A stretch of 12,011 nt of DNA from an uncultured Christensenella sp. (GCA_910583735.1 CAJTXS010000033.1:1-12011); one strand, 5' to 3'; numbered from the stretch's first letter, positions 1-7,697 are shown. Notes: generated by a model from the sequence alone, not told the origin. A program made the numbers and translations.

Positions 1-3000
1 GTACTATAGAGATGCCCGAGCTTGCGCAAGGGGACTACTATATCGGCGTAGAGCTATACGGCAACAATCAAGGCAACAGCAATTACGAGATACTTACGGG
101 CAGCGTAAAGCATATCTTTAAGGTGCTGGGTAACGATATAACCTTTACGAAAGACGATATCAAGTGGCAGTATAACAATACGCCCGTTACCAATCCCGCA
201 GGCGGCTTGACGCTCACATATACGGGCGAGATATTCCGCTTCGGCATAGACAGCAGCGAGCTGGCGATTAAGGGCGTAAAGATAGACACTACCAAGGGCA
301 CCAACGGCTATAGCGGCGACGTACAGGCTACCAATGCCAAGAATAGCGCATACAGCGTAACGGTATACATCACCGAGCTGGACGATACGTATGCGGAGTT
401 TGATGCTGTGTATACGCTCACTTATACTATAGATAAGGCTAAGTACGACCTATCGGGGTTGAGTTGGAACTATGACGACAGCAATCCGTTGCAGTTTATA
501 GCAGGCAAGGCGCAGGGCATAACCTTAACGGGCACCCTGCCCACGGGCTTGACCGCAACATATACGGGCAACGGCAATATCCCCGTAGGAAGCTATACTA
601 CTACGGTAAGCTTTAAGGTATCGGACGCAGTCAACTACTATACGCCTATATCTACGGATAGCAACACCTATCTCGGTAACTTCGAGTGGAGCAAAGCATG
701 GCGCATAGACAAGGCAACGATTACATGCTCGTGGAAGATAGACAACCGCGAGAATGCGGCTACGTACAACTTGCCGATATTGCAGAGCGTGGGCGTCATA
801 GACGCGGACAGCATGGTTACGTACAAGTACTACGACTATCAGAGCGGCAGCCAAGGCGAGGAAGTAACGATAGCGGATATCAACGCCAACATCAACGAGG
901 AGCACAGATATCTTGTCGTAGCGGTACTCAAGAGCGAGCATACAAGTAATTATACGCTTGACAACGACAGAACGGACTTTACGGTAGGCGTCAATAGATA
1001 CCCCGTCAAGCTCAAGATGGACATAGACGGACAGACATTGCCGTACAGACCCGAGGGCTACACGCCTAACGTAACGGTGGAGAGCGCGGGCGGCTTGACG
1101 TTGGACGCAATAACGCTCACCTATTATAAGGACGGAGCGACGAGCGGCAGTACGGCTATCCCCGTAGCGGTAGGCAGCTACAGAGTAGTAGCGACGCTCA
1201 AGTACGGCGGAGACGGCAACTATATAGAGAATAGCGAATTTTCCTTCGAGATAGTCAAGGCTGATATAGATGTATCTAATATCAAGTGGCAGTACAGCCA
1301 CGGCGATGTTACCGCTACATACGACGAAGAGCAAGGCAAGTGGCTGCTTGATGACGGCACGGAAGCAAGTGCATTCGTATACGACGGCACTGCTCATACT
1401 ATAAGCTTAATAGGTACGGATAGCTTAATCGCAGGCATAAGCGTAGCGACATCGGGCAACTTAAGCGAGAGCAACGCGGGCGGCTATACCGCGAGCGCGG
1501 CGTTTACGTACGACGCCGATTGCTATAACGCACCCGACTTCGTAACCGCTCTTAATTGGACGGTCAACAAGGCTATAATAGACACAAGCGCTATAGAATG
1601 GGGCTATGTAGATAAGGACGGCAACGAGCTTAAATATACAGACGCGTCGTTTATATATACGCGCATAAGCGGAGCGGCGGTAGAGTACAGCGTTAAGTTG
1701 ATTAATCTGCCCGACGCGCTTAAGGACTGCATAGTAATAAGCGGAGACTACGCCAAGAGCGAGGCGGGCACGCATAGGGCTAAGTACAGCGTAGACGGAA
1801 GCAAGTTCGACAGCGTCAACTACGAGCAATATATCATGCCGAGCGGACTTGACACGTCATTCGATTGGAGAATATCCGCGCGTACAATAGACACGCCCGT
1901 ATACGACAATAGTTGGACTAAGTTCGACGACGAGGTCCACGACTTTGCGGATATGTTCGGTTTGCCCGAGGATTGGAGCGAGTACGTAAGTATAACTATC
2001 AAGTACAACGGCGAGGCGTATAACGGTCTCGAGGGCGAGGACTTTACAGACGTAGCAGGCAAGGCATATAAGGGCTACAATGCAGGCGAGTACAAGGTGA
2101 GCTTTGCGCTTATTAACGGCGGCAATAATCTGCTGTTCAGCAGCAGACCTGAGCAGGACATAGCCGTAAGCGTGGCCAAGGATAAGTTTACGGTAGAGGG
2201 CTGGATAGATAACGACGAGTATTCTCAAGTACAGGGCGTACTCCCGTCCTATTACGACTACCGCTACACGGACGAGGACGGCAATGTCCTTACTACGAGC
2301 GATATGGAGCCGGGCAGCTATTACTTCCGCGAAGTATACGTCAAGGATAAGTACGCTGGCAATGCGGAAGTGGACGGCGACAAGAGATATAGGTTCATGA
2401 TGCCGTTGCACGGCATAGACCAGACGCCCGTTGCTAAGCCCACATTGCCCACCGACGGCAGCAAGGTAGTATATTATAACGGCAGCGAAAGAGTATTCGA
2501 CGCGGCAACGCTTGCGGAGCTGTTCGGTTTGACTGGCTTTAACGCCGAGTATATGGAGATAGTCTACGAGGACGCGGACGGTACAGCCAAGAGCGGCGAG
2601 ACCAACGCGGGCGAATACAAGATTAAGATACGCTTTACAAGCGGCTTATACTGCTGGGACAACGGCGACGGTACTACGTCTACCGACGACCTCGAGCTCA
2701 CCGTTAAGATTGCAAAGGCGCAGCTGCCTTCGCAGTGGAACAGCGGCGGCAAGGTGCCTACCATATCAGTGCCCGAAAGCCTCGCGGACTGCTTAAGCAA
2801 CGACGCGTTTAATTATACATACACGGACGAGGACGGCAATACCGTAAGCAAGTCCGATATGGTAGCGGGCAAGACGTACAGCGTCAAGGCAACGCTTAAG
2901 CCCGAGTATGCGGGTAACTTCGAGTTTATAGACGCGAGAGGCAACGTACTGCCCGACGCAAGCGTGAGCACCTCGCAGGAGTTCGACTACAGCGGAGAGA

Positions 3001-3248
3001 ATAGCGGCGGCAATATAGACGCTTCCGAGATAGAGAAGATGCTGCGCGAGCAAAACGAGTGGTATAAGAAGTTACTTTATATGTTCCTCGGCGTGCTCGG
3101 AGCGATTACGGTAATCGTGCTTGTCATAGTAATACTGTTCGGCAGACTGCTAAAGACCGTTAAGGAGAACGGAGTTAGGATCAATCCCGCGCCTAAAGCA
3201 TCGGACGACGGCAAGGTTGAGGACGAGAGTACGCCCGAGCAAGATTGA
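1..3248 (+). CDS. Giant MBG/Ig-like repeat surface protein, C-terminal part (5' end outside window)
   Basis: The frame is open from base 3 with no stop before the Met at base 12, so the gene begins upstream; residue numbers here count from that Met. The visible ~1,080 residues are a chain of beta-rich Ig/MBG-like units. Units are joined by Lys-Ala linkers followed by a Trp-containing strand (IDKAT, VKADID, VNKAIID), and one has the MBG signature YDGTAH at 457-462. Two modules are duplicated in tandem about 187 residues apart: V630/V819 start one type, and Y752/Y937 mark the other with the shared motif YTDEDGN. The C-terminus has a short charged helix (~1002-1020), one transmembrane helix (~1021-1047) and a ~30-residue acidic tail. 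No LPXTG motif is seen, so anchoring is by membrane helix. The likely role is a surface adhesin or envelope protein; the ligand is unknown. No enzymatic motif is visible. A terminator follows, so it is not co-transcribed with copA. Confidence 0.
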   Translation, partial: TIEMPELAQGDYYIGVELYGNNQGNSNYEILTGSVKHIFKVLGNDITFTKDDIKWQYNNTPVTNPAGGLTLTYTGEIFRFGIDSSELAIKGVKIDTTKGTNGYSGDVQATNAKNSAYSVTVYITELDDTYAEFDAVYTLTYTIDKAKYDLSGLSWNYDDSNPLQFIAGKAQGITLTGTLPTGLTATYTGNGNIPVGSYTTTVSFKVSDAVNYYTPISTDSNTYLGNFEWSKAWRIDKATITCSWKIDNRENAATYNLPILQSVGVIDADSMVTYKYYDYQSGSQGEEVTIADINANINEEHRYLVVAVLKSEHTSNYTLDNDRTDFTVGVNRYPVKLKMDIDGQTLPYRPEGYTPNVTVESAGGLTLDAITLTYYKDGATSGSTAIPVAVGSYRVVATLKYGGDGNYIENSEFSFEIVKADIDVSNIKWQYSHGDVTATYDEEQGKWLLDDGTEASAFVYDGTAHTISLIGTDSLIAGISVATSGNLSESNAGGYTASAAFTYDADCYNAPDFVTALNWTVNKAIIDTSAIEWGYVDKDGNELKYTDASFIYTRISGAAVEYSVKLINLPDALKDCIVISGDYAKSEAGTHRAKYSVDGSKFDSVNYEQYIMPSGLDTSFDWRISARTIDTPVYDNSWTKFDDEVHDFADMFGLPEDWSEYVSITIKYNGEAYNGLEGEDFTDVAGKAYKGYNAGEYKVSFALINGGNNLLFSSRPEQDIAVSVAKDKFTVEGWIDNDEYSQVQGVLPSYYDYRYTDEDGNVLTTSDMEPGSYYFREVYVKDKYAGNAEVDGDKRYRFMMPLHGIDQTPVAKPTLPTDGSKVVYYNGSERVFDAATLAELFGLTGFNAEYMEIVYEDADGTAKSGETNAGEYKIKIRFTSGLYCWDNGDGTTSTDDLELTVKIAKAQLPSQWNSGGKVPTISVPESLADCLSNDAFNYTYTDEDGNTVSKSDMVAGKTYSVKATLKPEYAGNFEFIDARGNVLPDASVSTSQEFDYSGENSGGNIDASEIEKMLREQNEWYKKLLYMFLGVLGAITVIVLVIVILFGRLLKTVKENGVRINPAPKASDDGKVEDESTPEQD

Positions 3249-3270
3249 TTAGCCTACTGTTATTAATATC

Positions 3271-3304
3271 GAGCCGCTCGGATTGTCCGAGCGGCTTGTT
3301 TATT
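3271..3304 (+). terminator. Rho-independent terminator after the first surface protein gene
   Basis: A perfect 11-bp GC-rich stem (3272-3282 with 3286-3296) closes a TTG loop and is followed by a T-rich run (TTGTTTATT). It begins 23 nt after the stop codon and separates the surface protein gene from the copA operon. Confidence 0.88.
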
Positions 3305-3340
3305 GAGCGCTGTGCGAGCGTGAGTAGTTGCATTTATCAC

Positions 3341-3376
3341 TTGTTATTTGTCAACAATTGTTATAGAATATTAATA
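3341..3376 (+). promoter_or_regulatory. Candidate copA-aroF promoter with cop-box-like palindrome
   Basis: TTGTTA (3341-3346), a 17-nt spacer and TAGAAT (3364-3369) form a sigma-A type promoter. An overlapping alternative is TTGTCA (3348-3353) with TTAATA (3371-3376), also 17 nt apart. The spacer of the first holds the perfect palindrome AACAATTGTT (3353-3362). It contains the ACAnnTGT core of the CopY-type operator (TACAnnTGTA) known from Firmicute copper operons, but the outer bases differ. The position is right for repression by a CopY/BlaI-family regulator; no such regulator gene is in the window. The transcribed leader has a 6-bp hairpin (3379-3384 with 3391-3396) touching the copA ribosome binding site GAGG (3396-3399). 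Confidence 0.5.
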
Positions 3377-3405
3377 CGTGTTAGTTAGGGCTAACGAGGG
3401 GTAAG

Positions 3406-6015
3406 ATGAAGACTCTTAATTTCAAGATAGAGGGCATGACGTGCGTCGTCTGTTCTGCCTCCGCGGAGAAGGCCTTGAGGTCGTTGCCGAGCGCGGAGGG
3501 CGTAGCGGTCAATTTCGCAAGCGGTAAGGCGGCTGTCACATACGACGAGACGATTATCTCCGAGAGCGATATCGCCGTAGCCGTGAGCAAGGCGGGATAT
3601 AAGGCGGTTATCGGAGAGACAGCGGGAGACAAGAAGAGAGGCAAGTCGCAAGTAATGCTTGCCGTCACCTTTACGCTGGGTATGGCGCTGTTGATATTCG
3701 CCATGCTGCCCATGATAGGCGTGCCATATCCCGACGCCTTTTCGCCGCATTTGGGCACGCTCGCGTTTGCTACCGTTCAACTTATACTGTGTATCCCCGT
3801 AGTTGTGCTCAATTTCGGATATTATATCAGAGGCTTTGGCAATCTCATTAAGCTGCGTCCCAATATGGATTCGCTGATAGCGGTGTCCACTACGGCGGCT
3901 TTTGCGTATAGCATGTACAACTATGTGCGTATATGTATGGGCGTATCCGGGCTTGGACATTCGCTGTATTTCGAGTCGGTGAGCGTGATTATTGCCTTAA
4001 TTGCTCTCGGCAAGTATCTCGAGCACAGGTCGCTCGCGCGCACGGGCGACGCCATAGCCGCGCTTACCGCGCTCACTCCGTCCACGGCTACGGTAATACG
4101 CGACGGCGTAAGACAGACGATTTCTTCGGACAGAGTGGAGATAGGCGATATAGTCGTCGTCAAGGCGGGCGAGAGTTTTTGCTGCGACGGAGTGATTATC
4201 GAGGGCGGCGGAGACGTAGACGAGAGTATGCTGACGGGCGAGAGCATGCCCGTAGACAAGAGCGTAGGCGACAGAGTCACGGGCGGAACCGTCAACGGCA
4301 GCGGCAGCATTATTTTCAAGGCGGACAGCATCGGCGCGGATACCGCGCTCGCGCGTATCATTAAGATGGTCGAAGACGCGCAGAATTCCAAGGCGCCGAT
4401 TGCAAAACTTGCCGACAAGATAGCGTCGGTTTTCGTGCCTGCGGTGATGGCGATAGCCGTCATATCTTCCGCTATATGGGGCGCGGCGGGCAGAGACGCG
4501 GCATTTTGTATGAGTATATTCGTAGCGGTGCTGGTAATAGCCTGCCCCTGCTCGCTGGGACTGGCTACGCCTACGGCTATTATTACAGGTTCGGGCAGAG
4601 CCGCGCGGCGCGGAGTGCTGTTCAAGAATGCGGAAGCGCTGCAACTGCTTGCGGGCGTCGACTGCATAGCATTCGACAAGACGGGCACGCTTACACAAGG
4701 CAGACCGAAAGTAACCGATGTGGCGGGAGATAGGGACAAGGTCCTATCGGTAGCGGCGGCGCTCGAGAGGGAGAGCGCTCATCCGCTAGCGCTTGCCGTG
4801 TGTAACGCCGCCGAAGAGAGCGGGGTGCTTCCCGTTAAGGCGGATAACGTAACCAATAGCGCGGGCAACGGTCTCAGCGGCATAAGCGATAAGGGCGATA
4901 TATATGTGGGCAAGCTTAGCTATCTTGCGAGCGTAGGCATTGATATGTCCGATTATACCGAGCAAGCAGAGCAATATCAGCAAGAGGGCAGGACGGTGGT
5001 TGCGGTCTCCGAGGGCGGCATGGCTATAGGGCTTATTGCCATAGCCGACACGGTGAAGGAAGACGCTGCGGCTACGGCGAGTTATCTTAGTAAGATGGGC
5101 GTCAAGACGGTCATGATTACCGGCGACAATGCGCGCACGGCGGCTGCCGTAGCTAAGCACGCGGGCATTGACGAAGTGATAGCGCAGGTCATGCCTCAAG
5201 ATAAGGCAGATAAGATTAAGAGCCTGCAAGATAAGGGCTATAAGGTAATGATGGTGGGCGACGGTATCAACGATACGCCTGCTCTTGCAGCGGCGGACGT
5301 GGGCATGGCAATAGGCGCCGGCAGCGATACGGCAATCGAATGCGCGGGCGTTGTGCTCGTCGGCGACAGCATTTCCACAGTAGCGGACGCCGTGCTCATT
5401 GCAAGAGCTACGATGCGCAACGTCAAGGAAAACCTTTTTTGGGCGTTTATATACAATATCATAGGCATACCCTTTGCTGCCGGCGTGATATACGCGCTCG
5501 GAGGCATTTTGCTCAATCCCATGATAGCCGCGCTCGCCATGAGCCTGTCGTCGGTTTCGGTGGTTACCAACGCTTTGAGACTGTCCGCTTACAATCCCGA
5601 CAAGAGCAAGGCAAGGCTGGACGGCGCAATCAAGCAGTGGCGACAGGAGCGCAGGATTGCGAGGAAGAGTAAGAAGGGCGGCAATGCGGCTTGCATCGAT
5701 AACAGTTGCAGATTATCGTGCGTAGTCTGCGACGGCGCGCAGAGCGAGAGCGATAAACTCGATACGTTAAATATTGATAATATAACATTAAAGGAGACTG
5801 ATATGAGACAAGTTATTGTAAAGGTAAGCGGAATGATGTGCTCGCATTGTACGGGCAGAGTTAAGAGCGAGCTCGAAAAGGCTGGCGCAACAGAGGCAAT
5901 TCCCGATCTCGATAGGGGAGAAGTGCTCATTAAGTTTGACGGGGACGCCGCCGATGTAGTAAAATTTGTTGAGTTGATTAATTCGCTGGGATACGAGGCG
6001 GTTATGCCCGATTGA
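3406..6015 (+). CDS. copA: Copper-exporting P1B-type ATPase with N- and C-terminal HMA domains
   Basis: This ATP-driven pump exports Cu(+) across the cytoplasmic membrane. The N-terminal HMA domain (~1-70) has GMTCVVC with Cys13 and Cys16. Membrane helices follow from ~82. The actuator domain has TGES at 277-280. The ion-binding CPC is at 380-382. The phosphorylation motif DKTGT starts at Asp424, the P1B-specific His-Pro is at 459-460, TGDN at 572 and GDGIND at 618-623. The last helices carry Tyr683-Asn684 and Met712-x-x-Ser715-Ser716, the Cu(+) (P1B-1) signature. After the core comes a basic linker, four cysteines (763, 768, 772, 775) and a second HMA domain (~801-869) with GMMCSHC (Cys812, Cys815). 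At 869 residues it is longer than the usual ~750-830. The start is supported by GAGGGG at 3396-3401. It heads an operon with the DAHP synthase gene. The second HMA looks like a fused copZ. Confidence 0.95.
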   Translation: MKTLNFKIEGMTCVVCSASAEKALRSLPSAEGVAVNFASGKAAVTYDETIISESDIAVAVSKAGYKAVIGETAGDKKRGKSQVMLAVTFTLGMALLIFAMLPMIGVPYPDAFSPHLGTLAFATVQLILCIPVVVLNFGYYIRGFGNLIKLRPNMDSLIAVSTTAAFAYSMYNYVRICMGVSGLGHSLYFESVSVIIALIALGKYLEHRSLARTGDAIAALTALTPSTATVIRDGVRQTISSDRVEIGDIVVVKAGESFCCDGVIIEGGGDVDESMLTGESMPVDKSVGDRVTGGTVNGSGSIIFKADSIGADTALARIIKMVEDAQNSKAPIAKLADKIASVFVPAVMAIAVISSAIWGAAGRDAAFCMSIFVAVLVIACPCSLGLATPTAIITGSGRAARRGVLFKNAEALQLLAGVDCIAFDKTGTLTQGRPKVTDVAGDRDKVLSVAAALERESAHPLALAVCNAAEESGVLPVKADNVTNSAGNGLSGISDKGDIYVGKLSYLASVGIDMSDYTEQAEQYQQEGRTVVAVSEGGMAIGLIAIADTVKEDAAATASYLSKMGVKTVMITGDNARTAAAVAKHAGIDEVIAQVMPQDKADKIKSLQDKGYKVMMVGDGINDTPALAAADVGMAIGAGSDTAIECAGVVLVGDSISTVADAVLIARATMRNVKENLFWAFIYNIIGIPFAAGVIYALGGILLNPMIAALAMSLSSVSVVTNALRLSAYNPDKSKARLDGAIKQWRQERRIARKSKKGGNAACIDNSCRLSCVVCDGAQSESDKLDTLNIDNITLKETDMRQVIVKVSGMMCSHCTGRVKSELEKAGATEAIPDLDRGEVLIKFDGDAADVVKFVELINSLGYEAVMPD
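5791..5805 (+). promoter_or_regulatory. copZ: Internal ribosome binding site and start for a nested CopZ-like chaperone
   Basis: Inside the copA frame, AAGGAG (5791-5796) lies 6 nt before ATG 5803, which is Met800 of CopA. Translation from here to 6015 would give a free 70-residue HMA protein (MRQVIVKVSGMMCSHC...), the normal size and layout of the copper chaperone CopZ. The bases just before it (about 5765-5790) are AT-rich, like a former intergenic gap, while the surrounding gene is GC-rich. The spacing equals that of the aroF site (AAGGAG, 6 nt), so it is at least as good as a real start in this operon. Initiation here is inference; the fused form is certain from the open frame. Confidence 0.5.
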
Positions 6016-6037
6016 TTTCGGCGCGAAGGAGCAGTTA

Positions 6038-7066
6038 ATGTTGGAAGTAGTTAAGACATTGTCGTCGTCGGAGGAGATTAAGGCGCAAGTACCGCTCAGC
6101 GAGAGTCTTAAGGCGATTAAGCTGGATAGGGACGCTCAGATGAAAGCGATACTCGACGGCAGCGATAAGCGCAAGGCGCTCATTATCGGACCGTGCTCGG
6201 CAGACAATGCGGACGCGGTATGCGACTATGTGTCGAGACTTGCCAAGGTCGCCGATAAGGTCAAGGACAAGCTGTTCATCGTGCCGCGTATCTATACCAA
6301 TAAGCCCCGCACCAAGGGCGAGGGATACAAGGGTATCTTGCACAATCCCGACCCGCACAACAGTCGCACGGATATTCAGGCGGGCATTGTCGCGCTTAGA
6401 CATATGCACCTGCGCGCGATTGCGGAGAGCGGACTGTCGGCAGCCGACGAGATGCTCTATCCCGACAACCACGTTTATCTCGACGATATGCTTACATATG
6501 TCGCCATAGGCGCGCGCTCTACAGAGGACCAGCAGCACAGACTCGTCGCCAGCGGAATAGACCTCCCCGCAGGATTTAAGAATCCCATGAACGGCAGCGT
6601 ACGAGTGACTATCAACTCTATCTACGCTGCGCATATTCCCAATGAGTTTAAGTACCGTCAGTACCAAGTGCGCACGCAGGGCAATCCCTACGCGCATATG
6701 ATATTGCGCGGCGGCGTAGATGTGTACAATAACAATTTCCCCAACTATCACTACGAGGATATCATGGGCGCAATAGAGTTGTACGAGCAGAGTAAGTTAG
6801 TCAATCCCGCTATCATCATTGATACCAATCACTCCAACAGCGGCAAGAAGTATCTCGAGCAGATCAGAATTGCTAAAGAGGTCTTCGGCAATATGAAGTG
6901 GAACGGCATGATTATGAAGTACGTTAAGGGACTGCTTATCGAGAGCTATATCGAGGACGGAGCTCAGTCGCCGAGCGGTAACGTGTACGGACAGTCCGTT
7001 ACCGATAGTTGCATAGGTTGGGATAAGACGGAGCGGCTTATTTATGATTTGGCGGATATGATATAG
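6038..7066 (+). CDS. aroF: 3-deoxy-7-phosphoheptulonate (DAHP) synthase, class I AroF/G/H type
   Basis: The enzyme joins phosphoenolpyruvate and erythrose 4-phosphate to make DAHP, the first committed step of the shikimate pathway to aromatic amino acids. At 342 residues it has the usual length. Family motifs in order: GPCSADN (from 51), RIYTNKPRTKGEGYKG, GARSTEDQQHR, GFKNPMNGS, DTNHSNSGKK and GQSVTDSCIGW. The four residues equivalent to the metal ligands of E. coli AroG are kept: Cys53, His265, Glu302 and Asp323. No chorismate mutase or ACT domain is attached. Which amino acid inhibits it cannot be read from the sequence. The start is supported by AAGGAG (6026-6031), 6 nt before the ATG. The gene starts 22 nt after the copA stop with no terminator between, so it is probably co-transcribed. 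No other shikimate gene is nearby, and the symbol could equally be aroG. Confidence 0.93.
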   Translation: MLEVVKTLSSSEEIKAQVPLSESLKAIKLDRDAQMKAILDGSDKRKALIIGPCSADNADAVCDYVSRLAKVADKVKDKLFIVPRIYTNKPRTKGEGYKGILHNPDPHNSRTDIQAGIVALRHMHLRAIAESGLSAADEMLYPDNHVYLDDMLTYVAIGARSTEDQQHRLVASGIDLPAGFKNPMNGSVRVTINSIYAAHIPNEFKYRQYQVRTQGNPYAHMILRGGVDVYNNNFPNYHYEDIMGAIELYEQSKLVNPAIIIDTNHSNSGKKYLEQIRIAKEVFGNMKWNGMIMKYVKGLLIESYIEDGAQSPSGNVYGQSVTDSCIGWDKTERLIYDLADMI

Positions 7067-7068
7067 GT

Positions 7069-7155
7069 AACGAGGGGCACCAATTAAACGCTTACATATG
7101 CGCAGGACTATCCTGCGCATATTTGCTACATGGTTCCCCTCGTTAGCTCCCCTCC
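7069..7155. repeat. 87-bp palindromic element, copy A (probably also terminates aroF)
   Basis: It begins 2 nt after the aroF stop. Its ends are near-perfect inverted repeats (AACGAGGGGCACC at 7069-7081 against 7132-7144, 12 of 13 paired). Its centre is a perfect 11-bp stem with a 3-nt loop (TATGCGCAGGA, CTA, TCCTGCGCATA). Copy B at 7393-7479 has the same length and differs at two bases. Eight T follow directly (7156-7163), so in RNA this copy should act as a terminator for the copA-aroF transcript. It resembles a small MITE or REP-type element. No clear target duplication is seen. Confidence 0.85.
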
Positions 7156-7167
7156 TTTTTTTTCAAT

Positions 7168-7220
7168 GTATCACTCGCGAAAAGCGTCGTTTACGCTCGT
7201 TATTCCCTGCGGGGCATCAA
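7168..7220. repeat. Hairpin repeat, copy 1 (7168-7220)
   Basis: First of three related ~50-bp units starting GTATCrCTy. It has a central stem GCGAAAA (7177-7183) against TTTACGC (7190-7196) with one mismatch and a 6-nt loop, and ends in TCCCTGCGGGGCATCAA. Copy 2 matches it over most of its length with one indel. Confidence 0.65.
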
Positions 7221-7236
7221 TCTATGGTTTTCTCTC

Positions 7237-7284
7237 TTTTACGCGCATTGTTACATATAAGAGCTATTGTTATAGCGCGTAAAA
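7237..7284. repeat. 10-bp perfect inverted repeat with 28-bp spacer
   Basis: TTTTACGCGC (7237-7246) pairs perfectly with GCGCGTAAAA (7275-7284). It lies between copies 1 and 2 of the hairpin repeat and adds to the palindrome-rich character of this gene-free region. Function unknown. Confidence 0.55.
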
Positions 7285-7301
7285 TTCACTCTTTCCGAAA
7301 T

Positions 7302-7389
7302 AAAAATGCTTCGCTCACACCGCTTGCATTTTTTGCGGTATCGCTCACGAAAAGCGCGGTTTTCGTTCGCTGTCCCTGCGGGGCATCAA
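7302..7389. repeat. Hairpin repeat, copy 2, with upstream AAAAATGC hairpin
   Basis: A leading hairpin (AAAAATGC 7302-7309 with GCATTTTT 7326-7333) precedes the repeat unit at 7338-7389. The unit has a perfect 7-bp stem, ACGAAAA (7347-7353) with TTTTCGT (7360-7366), and loop GCGCGG. It ends in TCCCTGCGGGGCATCAA like copy 1, and sits 3 bp before the 87-bp element copy B. Confidence 0.65.
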
Positions 7390-7392
7390 AGA

Positions 7393-7479
7393 AACGAGGG
7401 GCACCAATTAAACGCTTACATATGCGCAGGACTATCCTGCGCATATTTGCTATATGGTTCCCCTCGTTAGTTCCCCTCC
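7393..7479. repeat. 87-bp palindromic element, copy B
   Basis: This is a second copy of the 7069-7155 element in the same orientation, identical at 85 of 87 positions (C to T changes in the spacer and in the right tail). Inverted terminal repeats and the central 11-bp stem are intact. Unlike copy A it is not followed by a T run. Recent duplication or strong constraint would explain the identity. Confidence 0.85.
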
Positions 7480-7481
7480 GT

Positions 7482-7540
7482 AAAATGCTTGCGCATTTTC
7501 AAGGTATCGCTTGCAAAAAGCGTGGTTTTTGCGCGCTTAG
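7482..7540. repeat. Hairpin repeat, copy 3 (diverged, 3' part lost)
   Basis: A leading hairpin AAAATGC-TTGC-GCATTTT (7482-7499) precedes a repeat unit from 7504 with a perfect stem GCAAAAA (7513-7519) against TTTTTGC (7526-7532) and loop GCGTGG. Compared with copies 1 and 2, stem bases have changed in pairs, so the pairing is kept while the sequence drifts. The TCCCTGCGGGGCATCAA tail is missing. Confidence 0.55.
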
Positions 7541-7669
7541 GGATTAAATGCTGAGCATAACGGTATAATGCTTATTACTATATAAGAGTATTGCGTTATT
7601 GTTTTCAGATAGGTAATTGTACTGAAAAAATTTTTTTGCGATTTTAGTAAAAAAGTTGGCAGTTAGGTA

Positions 7670-7697
7670 TTGCATTTTCAATTTTCGGGTGTATAAT
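7670..7697 (+). promoter_or_regulatory. Promoter of the structured noncoding RNA
   Basis: TTGCAT (7670-7675), a 16-nt spacer and a perfect TATAAT (7692-7697). The expected start site, about 7703-7705, coincides with the first base of the long closing helix of the RNA (7705). The region just upstream (7541-7669) is AT-rich and shows no gene. Confidence 0.6.

Noticed and set aside
525..1397. 290-codon frame on the - strand
   Set aside because: It lies fully inside the surface protein gene, opposite its regular codon pattern, is rich in Arg, Val and Tyr, and has no domain or ribosome site. The same holds for the other antisense frames in copA, aroF and both surface genes.
7168..7540. CRISPR array
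   Set aside because: The three units differ, are unevenly spaced, and no cas gene or constant-length spacers are present.
7098..7547. 149-codon open frame on the + strand over the repeat region
   Set aside because: It is made of the repeats themselves (the peptide MRRTILRIFA occurs twice because the 87-bp element does), has no ribosome site, and its codon use is unlike the real genes.
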